DNA of 61,773 bases, taken from Pseudomonadota bacterium. Its GTDB lineage: Bacteria; Pseudomonadota; Gammaproteobacteria; Burkholderiales; Burkholderiaceae_E. The notes under the pieces were generated by a model that was given only the letters and a program-made list of their open reading frames with translations, was not told the DNA's origin and made no database searches. The stretch is taken from positions 1 through 61,773 of the forward strand of contig CAUJHG010000034.1 in the NCBI GenBank assembly GCA_963204785.1, in the 5' to 3' direction. Every line of letters starts with the position of its first letter. The first letter of the stretch is position 1. The translations under genes were made by a program, and so were the position numbers. Shown piece by piece: positions 53,348 to 61,773 of this stretch.

Positions 53348-53850
53348 GCGCCGCCCGACCTGCGCCGCTTCGCTGCCGGCGCCTCGGAGACGATCTTCGC
53401 GTCGCTGACTCCCGCGCCACGGCGGGTGCCACCCGAGCGGGCAGCCTTGCCGCGCGCCGGACGCGCGGGCTCGAGGATCTCGACGTCCTCCGAGACGAAG
53501 CTGGCCCCGCTGCCGGCAGCCGCCTCCCTGCCCTGCGCGCCAGCGCTGCGCTTGCCCAGGCCGAGCTGGACGAGCACCCGGTCGGCGCGCGCGCCGCTGT
53601 CGGCGAACACCTCCGGCGGCAGCCGTCTGACCAGCATCGGCAAGCCCATCGACAGCAGCAGCAGATCGTCGATCGCGCCGATCAGCGGCAGATCGGGAAT
53701 CAGGTCGATCGGGCTCACCACATAGGCCAGCACGGCAGTGGCCGCGAGCTTCACCGACAGGGGAGTGCCGGGATGACGCACCGCGAAGAACAGGATCAGC
53801 GCTTCCCGGCCGGCCTTGCGGGCCAGCCGGCGCAGTTTCAGCAGTCCCAC
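53323..53850 (-). CDS. DUF1232 (YkvA-like) membrane protein
   Basis: This 175-residue protein contains the DUF1232 core KLAATAVLAYVVSPIDLIPD followed by PLIGAIDDLLLLSMGL (about 33-70), where the S-P-x-D-L-I-P-D motif is diagnostic. Residues from about 95 on form a basic, Ala/Arg/Gly-rich tail that is likely disordered. The function of the family is unknown. Its 3' end overlaps the end of the convergent AttH-like gene by 25 bases. It lies 67 bases from the end of the type II secretion operon, on the same strand as that operon. Confidence 0.88.
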   Translation of the reverse strand: MGLLKLRRLARKAGREALILFFAVRHPGTPLSVKLAATAVLAYVVSPIDLIPDLPLIGAIDDLLLLSMGLPMLVRRLPPEVFADSGARADRVLVQLGLGKRSAGAQGREAAAGSGASFVSEDVEILEPARPARGKAARSGGTRRGAGVSDAKIVSEAPAAKRRRSGGAQRRSPPA

Positions 53851-53917
53851 GATGGGCTCCGGATCAGGTGGGCAGCCCTCAGGTTAGCAGCTGCGCCTGC
53901 CCCTTGCCTGACCGCGC

Positions 53918-55123
53918 TCAGCGCACCAGCTGGTTGATCTCGATGATCGGCAGCAGCACCGCGAGCACGATCAGCAGCACCACCCCGCCCATCAGGAGGA
54001 TCAGCATCGGCTCCAGGATGCCGGTGAGCGCAAGGGCCCGGCGCTCGGTCTCGGCCGACAGCGTCGCCGCGGTGCGCTGGAGCATCCCGGCCAGGTTCCC
54101 GGTCGCCTCGCCGCTGGCGATCATGTGCACCATCATCGGCGGGAAGCTCCCGCCTGCGGCAAGCGCACGCGACAGCGGCGCGCCCTCGCGCACCCGGGCG
54201 ATCGCGTCGTGGACGTTGGCGCGCAGCGCCTCGTTGCCCAGGGTCTGCGCCCCGGCCTCGAGCGCACGGATCAGCGGAACACCGCTGGCCGACAGGATGC
54301 CCAGGGTCGACGCGAAGCGCGCCGTGTCCACGCCGCGGATCAGCCGGCCCAGCAGCGGCAGGCCCAGCACCCGCCGGTGCCAGGCCAGCCGGAAGCTGGG
54401 CGAGCGCAGCGCGGCGCGCCATCCGAGGCCGGCGAGCACCGCCCCTGCCAGCAGCCACCAGCCCCAGGCACGAACGAAATCCGAGGTGGCGATCAGCGCC
54501 TTCGTGAGGATCGGCAGCTCCTGGCGGCTCTGCGCGAACACCCCGATCACCTGCGGAACGACGTAGGCCAGCAGCGCCGTGATGACACCGATCGCCACCA
54601 GCGTGACGATCGCCGGATAGGTGAAGGCCTGCGTGATGCGCTGGGCGAGCGCGGTGCGCGTCTCGACGTAGTCGGCCAGGCGCTCCATCACCAGCGCCAG
54701 GTCGCCGGACTGCTCGCCTGCGGCCACCAGCGCCCGGTACACCTCGGGGAAGTCGCGCGGGAAGCGCGACAGCGCCTGGGCGAGACTCTGTCCCGCGACC
54801 ACCTCGCTGCGCACCGCGGCGAGGCGCTCGCGCACTGCGGTGCGATCGGCCTGCTCGATCACCGCCCCCAGCGCCTGCTCGAGCGGCAATCGCGCCGACA
54901 GCAGGCTGGCGAGCTGGCGCGTCAGCAGGGTCAGCTCGACGGTGCGGATGCGCCCGCCGAAGGCCTGTCGCACGCCGGCGCCTGCTCCAGCGGGGGCGAC
55001 CTCCAGCGGCACCAGGCCACGCTCGCGCAACTGCGCGCGCGCCTGTCGCGGTGAGTCCGCGTCGAGGACGCCCTTCTCGATGCGGCCCTCGGCGGTCGAT
55101 GCCTCGAAGCGGTAGACGGGCAT
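53918..55123 (-). CDS. gspF: Type II secretion inner-membrane protein GspF
   Basis: This 401-residue platform protein has an N-terminal MPVYRFEASTAEGRIEKGVL (typical GspF/PilC start). A first GspF domain follows with LLTRQLASLLSARLPLEQAL and SRFPRDFPEVYRALVAAGEQSGDL, then helices near 170-220. The second domain has RFASTLGILSASGVPLIRAL and VHMIASGEATGNLAGML, and the C-terminal helix is LILLMGGVVLLIVLAVLLPI. It is last in the operon, 49 bases after gspE. It links the GspE ATPase to the pseudopilus assembly platform. Confidence 0.95.
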   Translation of the reverse strand: MPVYRFEASTAEGRIEKGVLDADSPRQARAQLRERGLVPLEVAPAGAGAGVRQAFGGRIRTVELTLLTRQLASLLSARLPLEQALGAVIEQADRTAVRERLAAVRSEVVAGQSLAQALSRFPRDFPEVYRALVAAGEQSGDLALVMERLADYVETRTALAQRITQAFTYPAIVTLVAIGVITALLAYVVPQVIGVFAQSRQELPILTKALIATSDFVRAWGWWLLAGAVLAGLGWRAALRSPSFRLAWHRRVLGLPLLGRLIRGVDTARFASTLGILSASGVPLIRALEAGAQTLGNEALRANVHDAIARVREGAPLSRALAAGGSFPPMMVHMIASGEATGNLAGMLQRTAATLSAETERRALALTGILEPMLILLMGGVVLLIVLAVLLPIIEINQLVR

Positions 55124-55172
55124 GCGCGATGCGGGTCGGTGGAGCGCCTGGTGGCAGGGCCGGCGGCGCGCT

Positions 55173-56612
55173 TCAGTCGCGCGTGACGCGGATCACCTCG
55201 TCGAGCGAGGTGATGCCGGACTCGACCCAGCGGCGCCCGTCCTCACGCATCGGGACCATCCCGCCGGCGACCGCCGCCGCACGGATCTCGCTCTCGGGCG
55301 CACCGCGGTGGATCAGGCCGCGCAGGGCGTCGTCGACGGTCAGCAGCTCGTAGACCCCGGTTCGCCCGGAGAAGCCGCTGCGGCCACAGGCCAGGCAGCC
55401 GACCGCGCGCCAGCCCTGCGACAGCGGATCCGGCTCGCGGCACTGGGTGCACAGCTTGCGGATCAGCCGCTGCGCAACCACGCCGAGCAGGCTGGACGAG
55501 AGCAGGAAGGGTTCGACCCCCATGTCGATCAGGCGCGTCACCGCGGAGGCTGCGTCGTTGGTGTGCAGCGTGGCCAGCACCAGGTGACCGGTCAGCGAGG
55601 CCTGCACCGCGATCTGCGCGGTCTCCAGGTCGCGCACCTCGCCGATCATGATCACGTCCGGATCCTGGCGCAGGATCGAGCGCAACGCCTTCGCGAAGCT
55701 CATGTCGATGCGCGGGTTGACCTGGGTCTGCCCGATCCCGTCGAGGTCGTACTCGATCGGATCCTCGACGGTGAGGCTGTTGGTCGTGCTGGAGTCGAGC
55801 CTGGCCAGCGACGCGTACAGCGTGGTGGTCTTGCCCGAGCCGGTGGGCCCGGTGACCAGGACGATCCCGTGCGGCTGGTGCACGAGACGATCGAAGGCGA
55901 CGAGCATCGGCCCGCTCATGCCGAGCTTCGTGAGATCGAGCCGCCCGGCCTCCTTGTCGAGCAGGCGCAGCACCGCGCGCTCGCCGTGGCCCGTGGGCAG
56001 CGTGGACACGCGCACGTCGATCGGCCGCCCGCCGATGCGCAGCGCGATGCGGCCATCCTGCGGCAGGCGCTTCTCGGCGATGTCGAGCTGCGCGAGGATC
56101 TTGATCCGCGAGACCAGCGCCGCGTGCAGTTCCCGCCGCGGCCGCACCACGTCGCGCAGCGTGCCGTCGACGCGGAAGCGCACCAGCGAGTGGTCCTCGA
56201 AGGGCTCGACGTGGATGTCGGAGGCGCCGTCGCGGCTGGCCTGCGTGAGCAGGGCGTTGATCATCCGGATGATCGGCGCGTCGTCCTCGGTCTCGAGCAG
56301 ATCCTCGATGCGCGGCAGGTCCTGCAGCAGCCGGGAGAGGTCCAGGTCGCTCTCGACCTCGTCGACCACCGCAGCGGCGGAGCCCTCCTGCTGGGCGTAG
56401 GCGCGCGAGATCGCGGCAGCCACCTCGGCGGCCGGCTTGCGCACCGGCACGAGGCGATAGGGCAGCGTGCGCGAGAGCTCGGCAAGCGCCTGCGGCGAGG
56501 TGCGCTCGCCGATCCAGACCTCGAGCGCGTCACCCGAAGCCGCAGCCACGAGCACCTGGTGGGCGCGCGCGAAGCCGTAGGGGACGTAGCGCGCCGGAGA
56601 CAACGTGGACAT
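55173..56612 (-). CDS. gspE: Type II secretion ATPase GspE
   Basis: This 479-residue cytoplasmic ATPase has an N-terminal GspL-binding domain (about 1-100). The core has DGASDIHVEPFED (128-140), Walker A GPTGSGKT (255-262), an Asp box at DPIEYDLDG, Walker B MIGEVRDLETA and a His box at VLATLHTNDA. A C-terminal zinc site uses CTQC and CLAC, completed by GFSGRTGVYELL. It powers pseudopilus extension. It starts 10 bases after gspD. Confidence 0.96.
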   Translation of the reverse strand: MSTLSPARYVPYGFARAHQVLVAAASGDALEVWIGERTSPQALAELSRTLPYRLVPVRKPAAEVAAAISRAYAQQEGSAAAVVDEVESDLDLSRLLQDLPRIEDLLETEDDAPIIRMINALLTQASRDGASDIHVEPFEDHSLVRFRVDGTLRDVVRPRRELHAALVSRIKILAQLDIAEKRLPQDGRIALRIGGRPIDVRVSTLPTGHGERAVLRLLDKEAGRLDLTKLGMSGPMLVAFDRLVHQPHGIVLVTGPTGSGKTTTLYASLARLDSSTTNSLTVEDPIEYDLDGIGQTQVNPRIDMSFAKALRSILRQDPDVIMIGEVRDLETAQIAVQASLTGHLVLATLHTNDAASAVTRLIDMGVEPFLLSSSLLGVVAQRLIRKLCTQCREPDPLSQGWRAVGCLACGRSGFSGRTGVYELLTVDDALRGLIHRGAPESEIRAAAVAGGMVPMREDGRRWVESGITSLDEVIRVTRD

Positions 56613-56622
56613 CGCAGCCTGC

Positions 56623-59145
56623 TCAGGGGCGCCGGCCGCCCGCCTCGACGCCGGACGAGGCCGGCGGCAGCGGCACCATCACCTCGTTCGGGGCGTTGCG
56701 GATCAGCACCGGAGACGACTCCCCGATCGGCGCGGCGCGCGCGGCGCTCGCCGCCTCGTCGATCCCGGGCGCCAGGCTGGCCGGGCCCGGCTGCACGCCG
56801 CCGCTGCCGGCCACGCCGGGGGCCGCCGGCATCCCCGGCAGCGTCGAGGGCGGGAAGTCCGGCAGCGCCCAGTGCTTCGGCAGGCGGGAGTCCCCCTGCA
56901 GCTGACGCATGTAGTCGTAGCGATCCGCGGTGACCCCGTGCGAGGCCTGCGCATCGCGCAGCACCACCGGGCGCAGGAACACGAGCAGGTTGGTCTTGGT
57001 GCGCTTGCGATTGTCGTAGCGGAAGAGCTGCCCCATCACAGGCACGTCGCCCAGCCCGGGCACCTTGGCCTCGCCGCCCTCGACGCGCTCCTCGATCAGC
57101 CCGCCGAGCACCACGATCTGGCCGTCGTCGACCAGCACGTTGGATTCGATCGCGCGGCGATTGGTGATCAGCCCCTGCGCGGTCTGGCTCGCGACGTTCG
57201 AGGTCTCCTGGAAGATCTGCATCTTGACGCTGCCGGACTCGGAGATCTGCGGGCGCACCCGCAGCGTGGTGCCGACGTCGCGCCGCTCGATGGTCTGGAA
57301 GGGGTTGACCGAGGCGCCGCCGGTGCCGGTGGCGGTGAACTGCCCGGTGAGGAAGGGGACGTTCTGGCCGATGATGATCCGCGCTTCCTCGTTGTCCAGG
57401 GTGAGCAGGTTCGGCGTGGCGAGGATGTTCGCGTTGCTGCGGTTCTCCAGCGCACGGGCGAGCAGGCCCAGGTTGAAGATCGTCTCGCCGCCGATGGTGA
57501 TCGCACCCTTGACCACGCCCAGGTTCAGACCCTGGCCTGCCGCCAGCGGGTTGACCGCGAGGTCCAGGATGTTGGAGCCGCCGGGCCGCGCGCCGAGGTT
57601 CGTACCACCGATCACGCTCGAACCGGTGCGCCCGTCCAGCCCGTTGAGGAACTGCCACTGCACGCCGAGTTCGGCAGCCTTCTCCGCAGTGATCTCTACG
57701 ATCAGCGATTCGATGAAGACCTGCGCGCGGCGCGCGTCCAGACGCTCGATCACCGCGCGCAGGTTGCGGTAGACCGGCGCCGGCGCGGTGATGATCAGCG
57801 AGTTGGTCGAGGGATCGGCGGCGATGATCGCCCCGCCCGCCTGGAAGGTGGTCGAGCCCTGCTGCGCCTGTCCTGCACCCTGCATCGGGCCCGTCGACTG
57901 CAGGCTGCCGGAGGCACCGCTGGGCCCCATCTGCGTGCCGGTGCCCGTGCCGAGCCCCGAGGCGCCCAGCCCGGTGCCGTTCGTCCCACCGGCCAGACTG
58001 GTGACTCCCGCCATCGTGCCAGCGCTCGCGCCGCCGGCAGCGCCCGAGGCGTCGCCCGAGAGCACGCCACGCAGCACCTGCGCCAGGCGCACCGCCTCGG
58101 CATTGCGCAGATAGACCACATGGATGTTGCCCGGCTGGTCGCTCGGCTGGTCCAGCCGTGCCACCAGGCTCTTGGCAAGGTTCATCCGGGCACGGCTCGC
58201 GGTACGGATCATCACCGCGTTCATCCGCGGGTCGGCCATCACGGTCACCCGCTGGCCTGCGTCGACCTGCGCGCCCTGGGAAGCGCGGGCGCTGTCGTCG
58301 AGCATGCGCGAGACGCTGATCGCAACGTCGCTGGCCACCGCGTGCCGGATCGTGAGCACCTCCACGTCGCTGGTCGACGGGGTGTCGAGCGTGGCGATGA
58401 TGCGACCCAGCCGCTGCAGGTTGGCTGCGTAGTCGGTGACCACCAGCGAGTTGTTGCTCGGGTAGGCAGTGATCGTGTTGTTCGCGGTGATCAGCGGACG
58501 CAGCACCGGCACCAGGTTGCTGGCCGACTCGTACTGGAGACGGAAGATCTGCGTGACCACCTGGTCGCCGCCCCGGGCGGCCTCACCGGCCGAGACCGGC
58601 CCGGCCTGCAGTTTCGCGTCCGCCTCGGGGACCACGCGCGAAAGCTCGCCGCTCTCGACCACCGCGAAGCCCTGCACCCGCAGCGCGGCCTGCAGCAGTT
58701 CGTAGGCCTTCTGCCGGGTGACCGGCCCGGGCGTCTCGAGCGTGAGCTTGCCGCGCACCCGCGGATCGATCAGGAAGGATCGGTTCAGCAGGTGCCCGAA
58801 GGCCCCGACCACCGCGTCGATCTCGGCCTCACGGAAGTTCAGCGTGATGCGCTCGGCTGCGCCAGCCTGCGCGAGCGTGGCCGCTTCGGCGGGCTTCGTC
58901 GCGCCGGCACGGGCCGAGGCCGGGGATTTCCTGGTTTCGGTGTCCGAAACCTTCACTGCCTTGACCGGCTTCGTCGCCTCGGCCGCCCTGGCGACCTTCC
59001 CGGTCCGGGTCTGGGCCTGGGCGTGCTGGAAGCCGGCGAGCCCCGTGAACAGCACGCAGAGCAAGGCAAGCATCGCCAGCGCCTCGAAACGGCTGCCGGG
59101 TCGCTGCCTGTTCACTGCTGAACTGCGCGGGATCCGCAAGATCAC
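56623..59145 (-). CDS. gspD: Type II secretion secretin GspD
   Basis: This 840-residue outer-membrane secretin has an N-terminal signal region (hydrophobic ALAMLALLCVLFTGLAGF). A Lys/Thr/Ala-rich linker and the N0 domain follow (ITLNFREAEIDAVVGAFGHL), then N1-N3 repeats (for example TNSLIITAPAPVYRNLRAVI). A Gly/Ser-rich insertion in N3 (about 385-440) precedes the secretin core with VLVDDGQIVVLGGLIEE and VPGLGDVPVMGQLFRYDNR. A Pro-rich tail ends the protein. The GTG start overlaps the gspN stop as GTGA; a GTG about 13 codons later is an alternative. It forms the outer-membrane exit pore. Confidence 0.94.
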   Translation of the reverse strand: MILRIPRSSAVNRQRPGSRFEALAMLALLCVLFTGLAGFQHAQAQTRTGKVARAAEATKPVKAVKVSDTETRKSPASARAGATKPAEAATLAQAGAAERITLNFREAEIDAVVGAFGHLLNRSFLIDPRVRGKLTLETPGPVTRQKAYELLQAALRVQGFAVVESGELSRVVPEADAKLQAGPVSAGEAARGGDQVVTQIFRLQYESASNLVPVLRPLITANNTITAYPSNNSLVVTDYAANLQRLGRIIATLDTPSTSDVEVLTIRHAVASDVAISVSRMLDDSARASQGAQVDAGQRVTVMADPRMNAVMIRTASRARMNLAKSLVARLDQPSDQPGNIHVVYLRNAEAVRLAQVLRGVLSGDASGAAGGASAGTMAGVTSLAGGTNGTGLGASGLGTGTGTQMGPSGASGSLQSTGPMQGAGQAQQGSTTFQAGGAIIAADPSTNSLIITAPAPVYRNLRAVIERLDARRAQVFIESLIVEITAEKAAELGVQWQFLNGLDGRTGSSVIGGTNLGARPGGSNILDLAVNPLAAGQGLNLGVVKGAITIGGETIFNLGLLARALENRSNANILATPNLLTLDNEEARIIIGQNVPFLTGQFTATGTGGASVNPFQTIERRDVGTTLRVRPQISESGSVKMQIFQETSNVASQTAQGLITNRRAIESNVLVDDGQIVVLGGLIEERVEGGEAKVPGLGDVPVMGQLFRYDNRKRTKTNLLVFLRPVVLRDAQASHGVTADRYDYMRQLQGDSRLPKHWALPDFPPSTLPGMPAAPGVAGSGGVQPGPASLAPGIDEAASAARAAPIGESSPVLIRNAPNEVMVPLPPASSGVEAGGRRP

Positions 59146-59948
59146 CCCCCAATTCTGATGATCGTCCGCTCGCCTTCGCGCCGGCCGATCAGGGCCAGCA
59201 GCGACTGCAAGCGGGATTGCTCGGCACCCTCGGCGCTGGCCGAGGCGGTGAATCGCAGACCCGCACGCCGCTCCCACTTCCCGCTGCCTTCCAGCCGCAG
59301 CGGCCCGGACAGCGTTCGCAGGCCCAGGGAGACATCCTGGCCGCTGCCGCTGATCTCGATCCGGTAACTGCCCAGAGGTCGCACGGGGGTCATCGCCGAG
59401 GCGACCTCGCGCAACTCGAGGCTTGCGCGGCCGTCGAGAATGCCCTGGCGGATCGTCAGCGCCTCCCATTGCAGCAACAGCGCCGCGGACGGGCGGATTG
59501 TATTCCACGGGGATCCGAGCCTGGACAGGTCCACCGACGGAAGGTCGAGCCGCCCCGCACCGACGCGCACCTCGGCCGGATGGCCGCTGATGCTCACCGG
59601 ACCGGCGGCAGAGCCGATCGACACCGTGGCGTCGACGATGCCCAGCAGCAAGGGCAGCGTCGAGAGCTTCCAGTCGATCGTCCCGGGAAGCGCGAGGCCG
59701 TCGAGCGCGGCGGCGCCCTCGCCCTGCGCCCCGCCCGGATCCGTGATCACGATGCGCGCATGGCCGCGCCAGATCGTGCCGCTCGCATCGGCCAGCCGCA
59801 CCCGTCCCAGGCTCGCCCGATCCACTGCGAGGTCGGCCCACGAGGCCGGTGCGAAGACCGCCGCGGCAGCCAGCGCGGCGACGAGCCCGGCCAGCGCGAG
59901 CGCCAGCCAGCGGCCTGCTGCGAAGCGACGCGAAGCGCCGACGCTCAC
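59142..59948 (-). CDS. gspN: Type II secretion protein GspN
   Basis: This 268-residue protein has one N-terminal helix (about 14-36) and a periplasmic domain with family traits ASGTIWRGHARI ('GTxWxG'), LDGLALPGTIDWKLS and LEGSGKWERRAGLRF. GspN is present in only some type II systems, and its role is unclear. The GTG start comes directly after the gspM stop, and its stop overlaps the gspD start. The order K-L-M-N-D-E-F is one known betaproteobacterial arrangement. Confidence 0.9.
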   Translation of the reverse strand: MSVGASRRFAAGRWLALALAGLVAALAAAAVFAPASWADLAVDRASLGRVRLADASGTIWRGHARIVITDPGGAQGEGAAALDGLALPGTIDWKLSTLPLLLGIVDATVSIGSAAGPVSISGHPAEVRVGAGRLDLPSVDLSRLGSPWNTIRPSAALLLQWEALTIRQGILDGRASLELREVASAMTPVRPLGSYRIEISGSGQDVSLGLRTLSGPLRLEGSGKWERRAGLRFTASASAEGAEQSRLQSLLALIGRREGERTIIRIGG

Positions 59949-60449
59949 TCAGCGCCCTGCACGTGAGGGCGCCTCGAGCACCACCCGCACCGACACCACC
60001 CCTGGATCCGCCTCCCGGTTCAGGCTCGCAGCGGCCACCCGCAGGCGGGTCTCGCGCACCGTGGTGTCGAGCCAGTCGAGCCACAGCGCGTGCGGAACCT
60101 CCCTGAAGCGCAATTCGAAGAGCCCGTCGGACACCTCGAGCGAAGCCAGGTTCGCCGACAGGCCCGCGCCCTTCACCGACTGTTCGAGCGATGCGCGCAG
60201 CGCCTGCGCCGAACCGGCCACCGTGGGCATCGTGCCCAGGCGCTGCGCCTCGCCGGCGAGCGCCCCGACCTGCGCGAGCTGGGCACGCAACCCGGGCAGC
60301 TCGCGCTGCAGCTTCGCACGCCCCTGCCAGGCCGGCTCGAACAGTGCGAGGTAGACGACGGCCAGGACGAGGACCGCAGCGGCAGCGCCGACCATGCGAC
60401 GCTCACGCACCGCGAGTCCGCGCCAGTACGCGATCGCCGCTTCGATCAC
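59949..60449 (-). CDS. gspM: Type II secretion protein GspM
   Basis: This 166-residue bitopic protein has a short cytoplasmic start (AIAYWRGLAVRERRM), a helix (VGAAAAVLVLAVVYLALFEPA, about 20-40), then a coiled region and a C-terminal ferredoxin-like domain with LFELRFREVPHALWLDWLDT. It pairs with GspL in the inner-membrane platform. The GTG start overlaps the gspL stop as GTGA. Confidence 0.92.
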   Translation of the reverse strand: MIEAAIAYWRGLAVRERRMVGAAAAVLVLAVVYLALFEPAWQGRAKLQRELPGLRAQLAQVGALAGEAQRLGTMPTVAGSAQALRASLEQSVKGAGLSANLASLEVSDGLFELRFREVPHALWLDWLDTTVRETRLRVAAASLNREADPGVVSVRVVLEAPSRAGR

Positions 60450-61693
60450 GTGAGCGGCCCCAGCACCACCGTCGACGGCTGCTGCGGATCGGCTTCCAGC
60501 TTCAGGCCGCGCTGCCGGCAGGCTGCCCGCAGGCCGTCGAGCGCGGACGGGCCGTCGAGCAGCCCCTCGCGCAAGCGCACCTTCAGGCGCCCTTCGCGGT
60601 ACTCGAGCGACGCGACCGCATCGACTGCGCGCGGCCCGAGCGCCTCGGAGAAACGCCCGAGCAGCGGGAGGAAATCATCCGGACCGCTCTGCCCGGCCGC
60701 CAGGCGCAGATCGGCCACCTGGCGCTGCATCTGCAGCAGCGGATCCACCACGACCTGCGCCGACGGGAAGGCTTCGCGGAACACGCGCTCCATCTGCGCC
60801 CGCAGTTCGGCGCGCTCGCCGGCCAGCCGCGCCCAGTGCAGGTTCAGGCCGGCGAGGAAGGCCGCCACGCAGGCCGCACCAATCGCGGCGGGGAGCCGCC
60901 AGGCGCGCCAGTCGATCCCCGCCAGCCAGCGGCTGCCTGCGCTGCCCTTGCGCGCCGACAGCAGATCGACCGGCGAGTCCACGGGCGCCGGCAGCGGATG
61001 CAGGCGCATCGCCACGCCGGCGCCTGCAGCGGCAGCTTCGATCGCGCTCGCCCATCCCGGATCCTCGGCGAAGACCTCGATCGTTGCGGCGGCGGCACCG
61101 GAGTGCGCGGCGACGTCCAGCGCGGCGACGACTGCCTGCGTGCGCTCCGGCGCATCGCCAGTCGCAGTCCAGCCGAAGCCCTCGGCCTCGCCGGTGCGCA
61201 CTGCGAGGCCGCCGTGCACGCAGGCGATCGCCCAGCCCTGCCGGGGAAGCGGCAGGGCGAGCTGCGCGGGCCAGGCGGCTGCGATCCGCACGCCGCGCCG
61301 TTCGAGCGCCCCGATCACGAACTCGAGCCAGCCGCGGTCGATCACCGCGAGCAGGCGCCTGCCATCCGGCAGCCGCGGACCGAGCGCAAATGCGCAGGAC
61401 TGCGCGTCCTGCAGCAGCGAATCCTCGACCAGGTTCGGCAGTGCGCGCGCCAGCCGCGCCCCCGACAGGGGCGGCAGTTCGACCGGCAGCAGGGTGACGT
61501 CGCGCGCATCGAACAGCAGCAGCGCCGAGCGCAGTTGCAGCGCGTCCAGGCTGGCCCGGGCAGACCGGGGCGCCTGCCCCTTGGTGCCGGGCAGCCAGAC
61601 CAGCATGCTCGCCTCCGAGGCGAGCGCACGCTCGCCCACCGAACGCGGCGGCACCCAGATCACTGCCGAGCGCTTCAGTATCGTTGCTGCCAT
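60446..61693 (-). CDS. gspL: Type II secretion protein GspL
   Basis: This 415-residue protein has a cytoplasmic actin-like domain (about 25-255, with ARALPNLVEDSLLQDAQSCAF), a membrane helix (PAAIGAACVAAFLAGLNLHW, about 275-294) and a periplasmic domain with a coiled region and VASLEYREGRLKVRLRE. It recruits GspE to the membrane. The ATG overlaps the end of gspK by 19 bases, as is common in this operon type. Confidence 0.93.
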   Translation of the reverse strand: MAATILKRSAVIWVPPRSVGERALASEASMLVWLPGTKGQAPRSARASLDALQLRSALLLFDARDVTLLPVELPPLSGARLARALPNLVEDSLLQDAQSCAFALGPRLPDGRRLLAVIDRGWLEFVIGALERRGVRIAAAWPAQLALPLPRQGWAIACVHGGLAVRTGEAEGFGWTATGDAPERTQAVVAALDVAAHSGAAAATIEVFAEDPGWASAIEAAAAGAGVAMRLHPLPAPVDSPVDLLSARKGSAGSRWLAGIDWRAWRLPAAIGAACVAAFLAGLNLHWARLAGERAELRAQMERVFREAFPSAQVVVDPLLQMQRQVADLRLAAGQSGPDDFLPLLGRFSEALGPRAVDAVASLEYREGRLKVRLREGLLDGPSALDGLRAACRQRGLKLEADPQQPSTVVLGPLT

Positions 61694-61773
61694 AGGATGT
61701 CGACACGGTCGGGGCCCCTCGACAGCAGGGTCTCGGTCGAGGTCTCGACGCGATCGAAGCGTACCATCCCGCG
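61675..61773 (-). CDS. gspK: GspK, C-terminal end only (window edge)
   Basis: The final 32 codons of a frame enter from the right edge and end with TGA. The residues include VRFDRVETSTETLLSRG and finish VDILWQQRY. That resembles the GspK C-terminus, where a Trp-rich strand ends the minor pseudopilin. Its position directly before gspL, with a 19-base overlap, supports the call. The remainder lies outside the window. Confidence 0.7.
   Translation of the reverse strand, partial: RGMVRFDRVETSTETLLSRGPDRVDILWQQRY

Overview
The window is G+C-rich, densely packed bacterial DNA. The gene content suggests a betaproteobacterium, probably Burkholderiales. It has an exosortase A (XrtA/EpsH-EpsI) exopolysaccharide locus with its two companion hydrolases. 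It also has a tad (Flp pilus) operon, a yejABEF transporter, and a type II secretion operon in the order gspK-L-M-N-D-E-F. The genus cannot be fixed from the sequence alone. No rRNA, tRNA, CRISPR array or insertion sequence was recognised.

Region 1 (about 1-18084) is an exopolysaccharide locus tied to exosortase A. A minus-strand run starts at an XrtA-EpsI fusion (9744-11363). It continues through a CapK-like adenylate-forming enzyme, three glycosyltransferases, an uncharacterised membrane-anchored protein, a methyltransferase and two NodB-type deacetylases, nearly all joined by 4-base overlaps. Beyond a 227-base gap lies a truncated lipoprotein gene at the left edge. On the other side of xrtA are a FemAB/GNAT-like gene (+), a second minus-strand unit (galU, glycosyltransferase, UDP-glucose dehydrogenase) that supplies UDP-glucose and UDP-glucuronate, and a plus-strand pair of exosortase-associated alpha/beta hydrolases.

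Region 2 (18237-30453, minus) is one long tad/Flp pilus operon. It runs from the Flp pilin through TadG/TadE-like pseudopilins, an unknown exported protein, a second small pilin-like protein, RcpC/CpaB, the RcpA/CpaC secretin, an FHA-fused TadA ATPase, TadB, TadC, a DUF192 protein, a TadD-like TPR lipoprotein and another TadE-like protein. No TadZ, TadV or RcpB gene is seen.

Region 3 (30735-46418) holds a higBA toxin-antitoxin pair facing isocitrate lyase (aceA) across a perfect bidirectional terminator, then rmuC, a large FtsX-type permease, yejABEF (peptide import), fabI, a nitronate monooxygenase-like gene and selD.

Region 4 (46419-53850) holds a penicillin-acylase family protein divergent from an ATPase, permease and AttH-like set, followed by a DUF1232 protein.

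Region 5 (53918-61773, minus) is the distal part of a type II secretion operon, from the last codons of gspK through gspL, M, N and D to gspE and gspF. The pilus, exopolysaccharide and secretion loci together suggest an organism that invests in surface attachment, aggregates or biofilm; that is inference.
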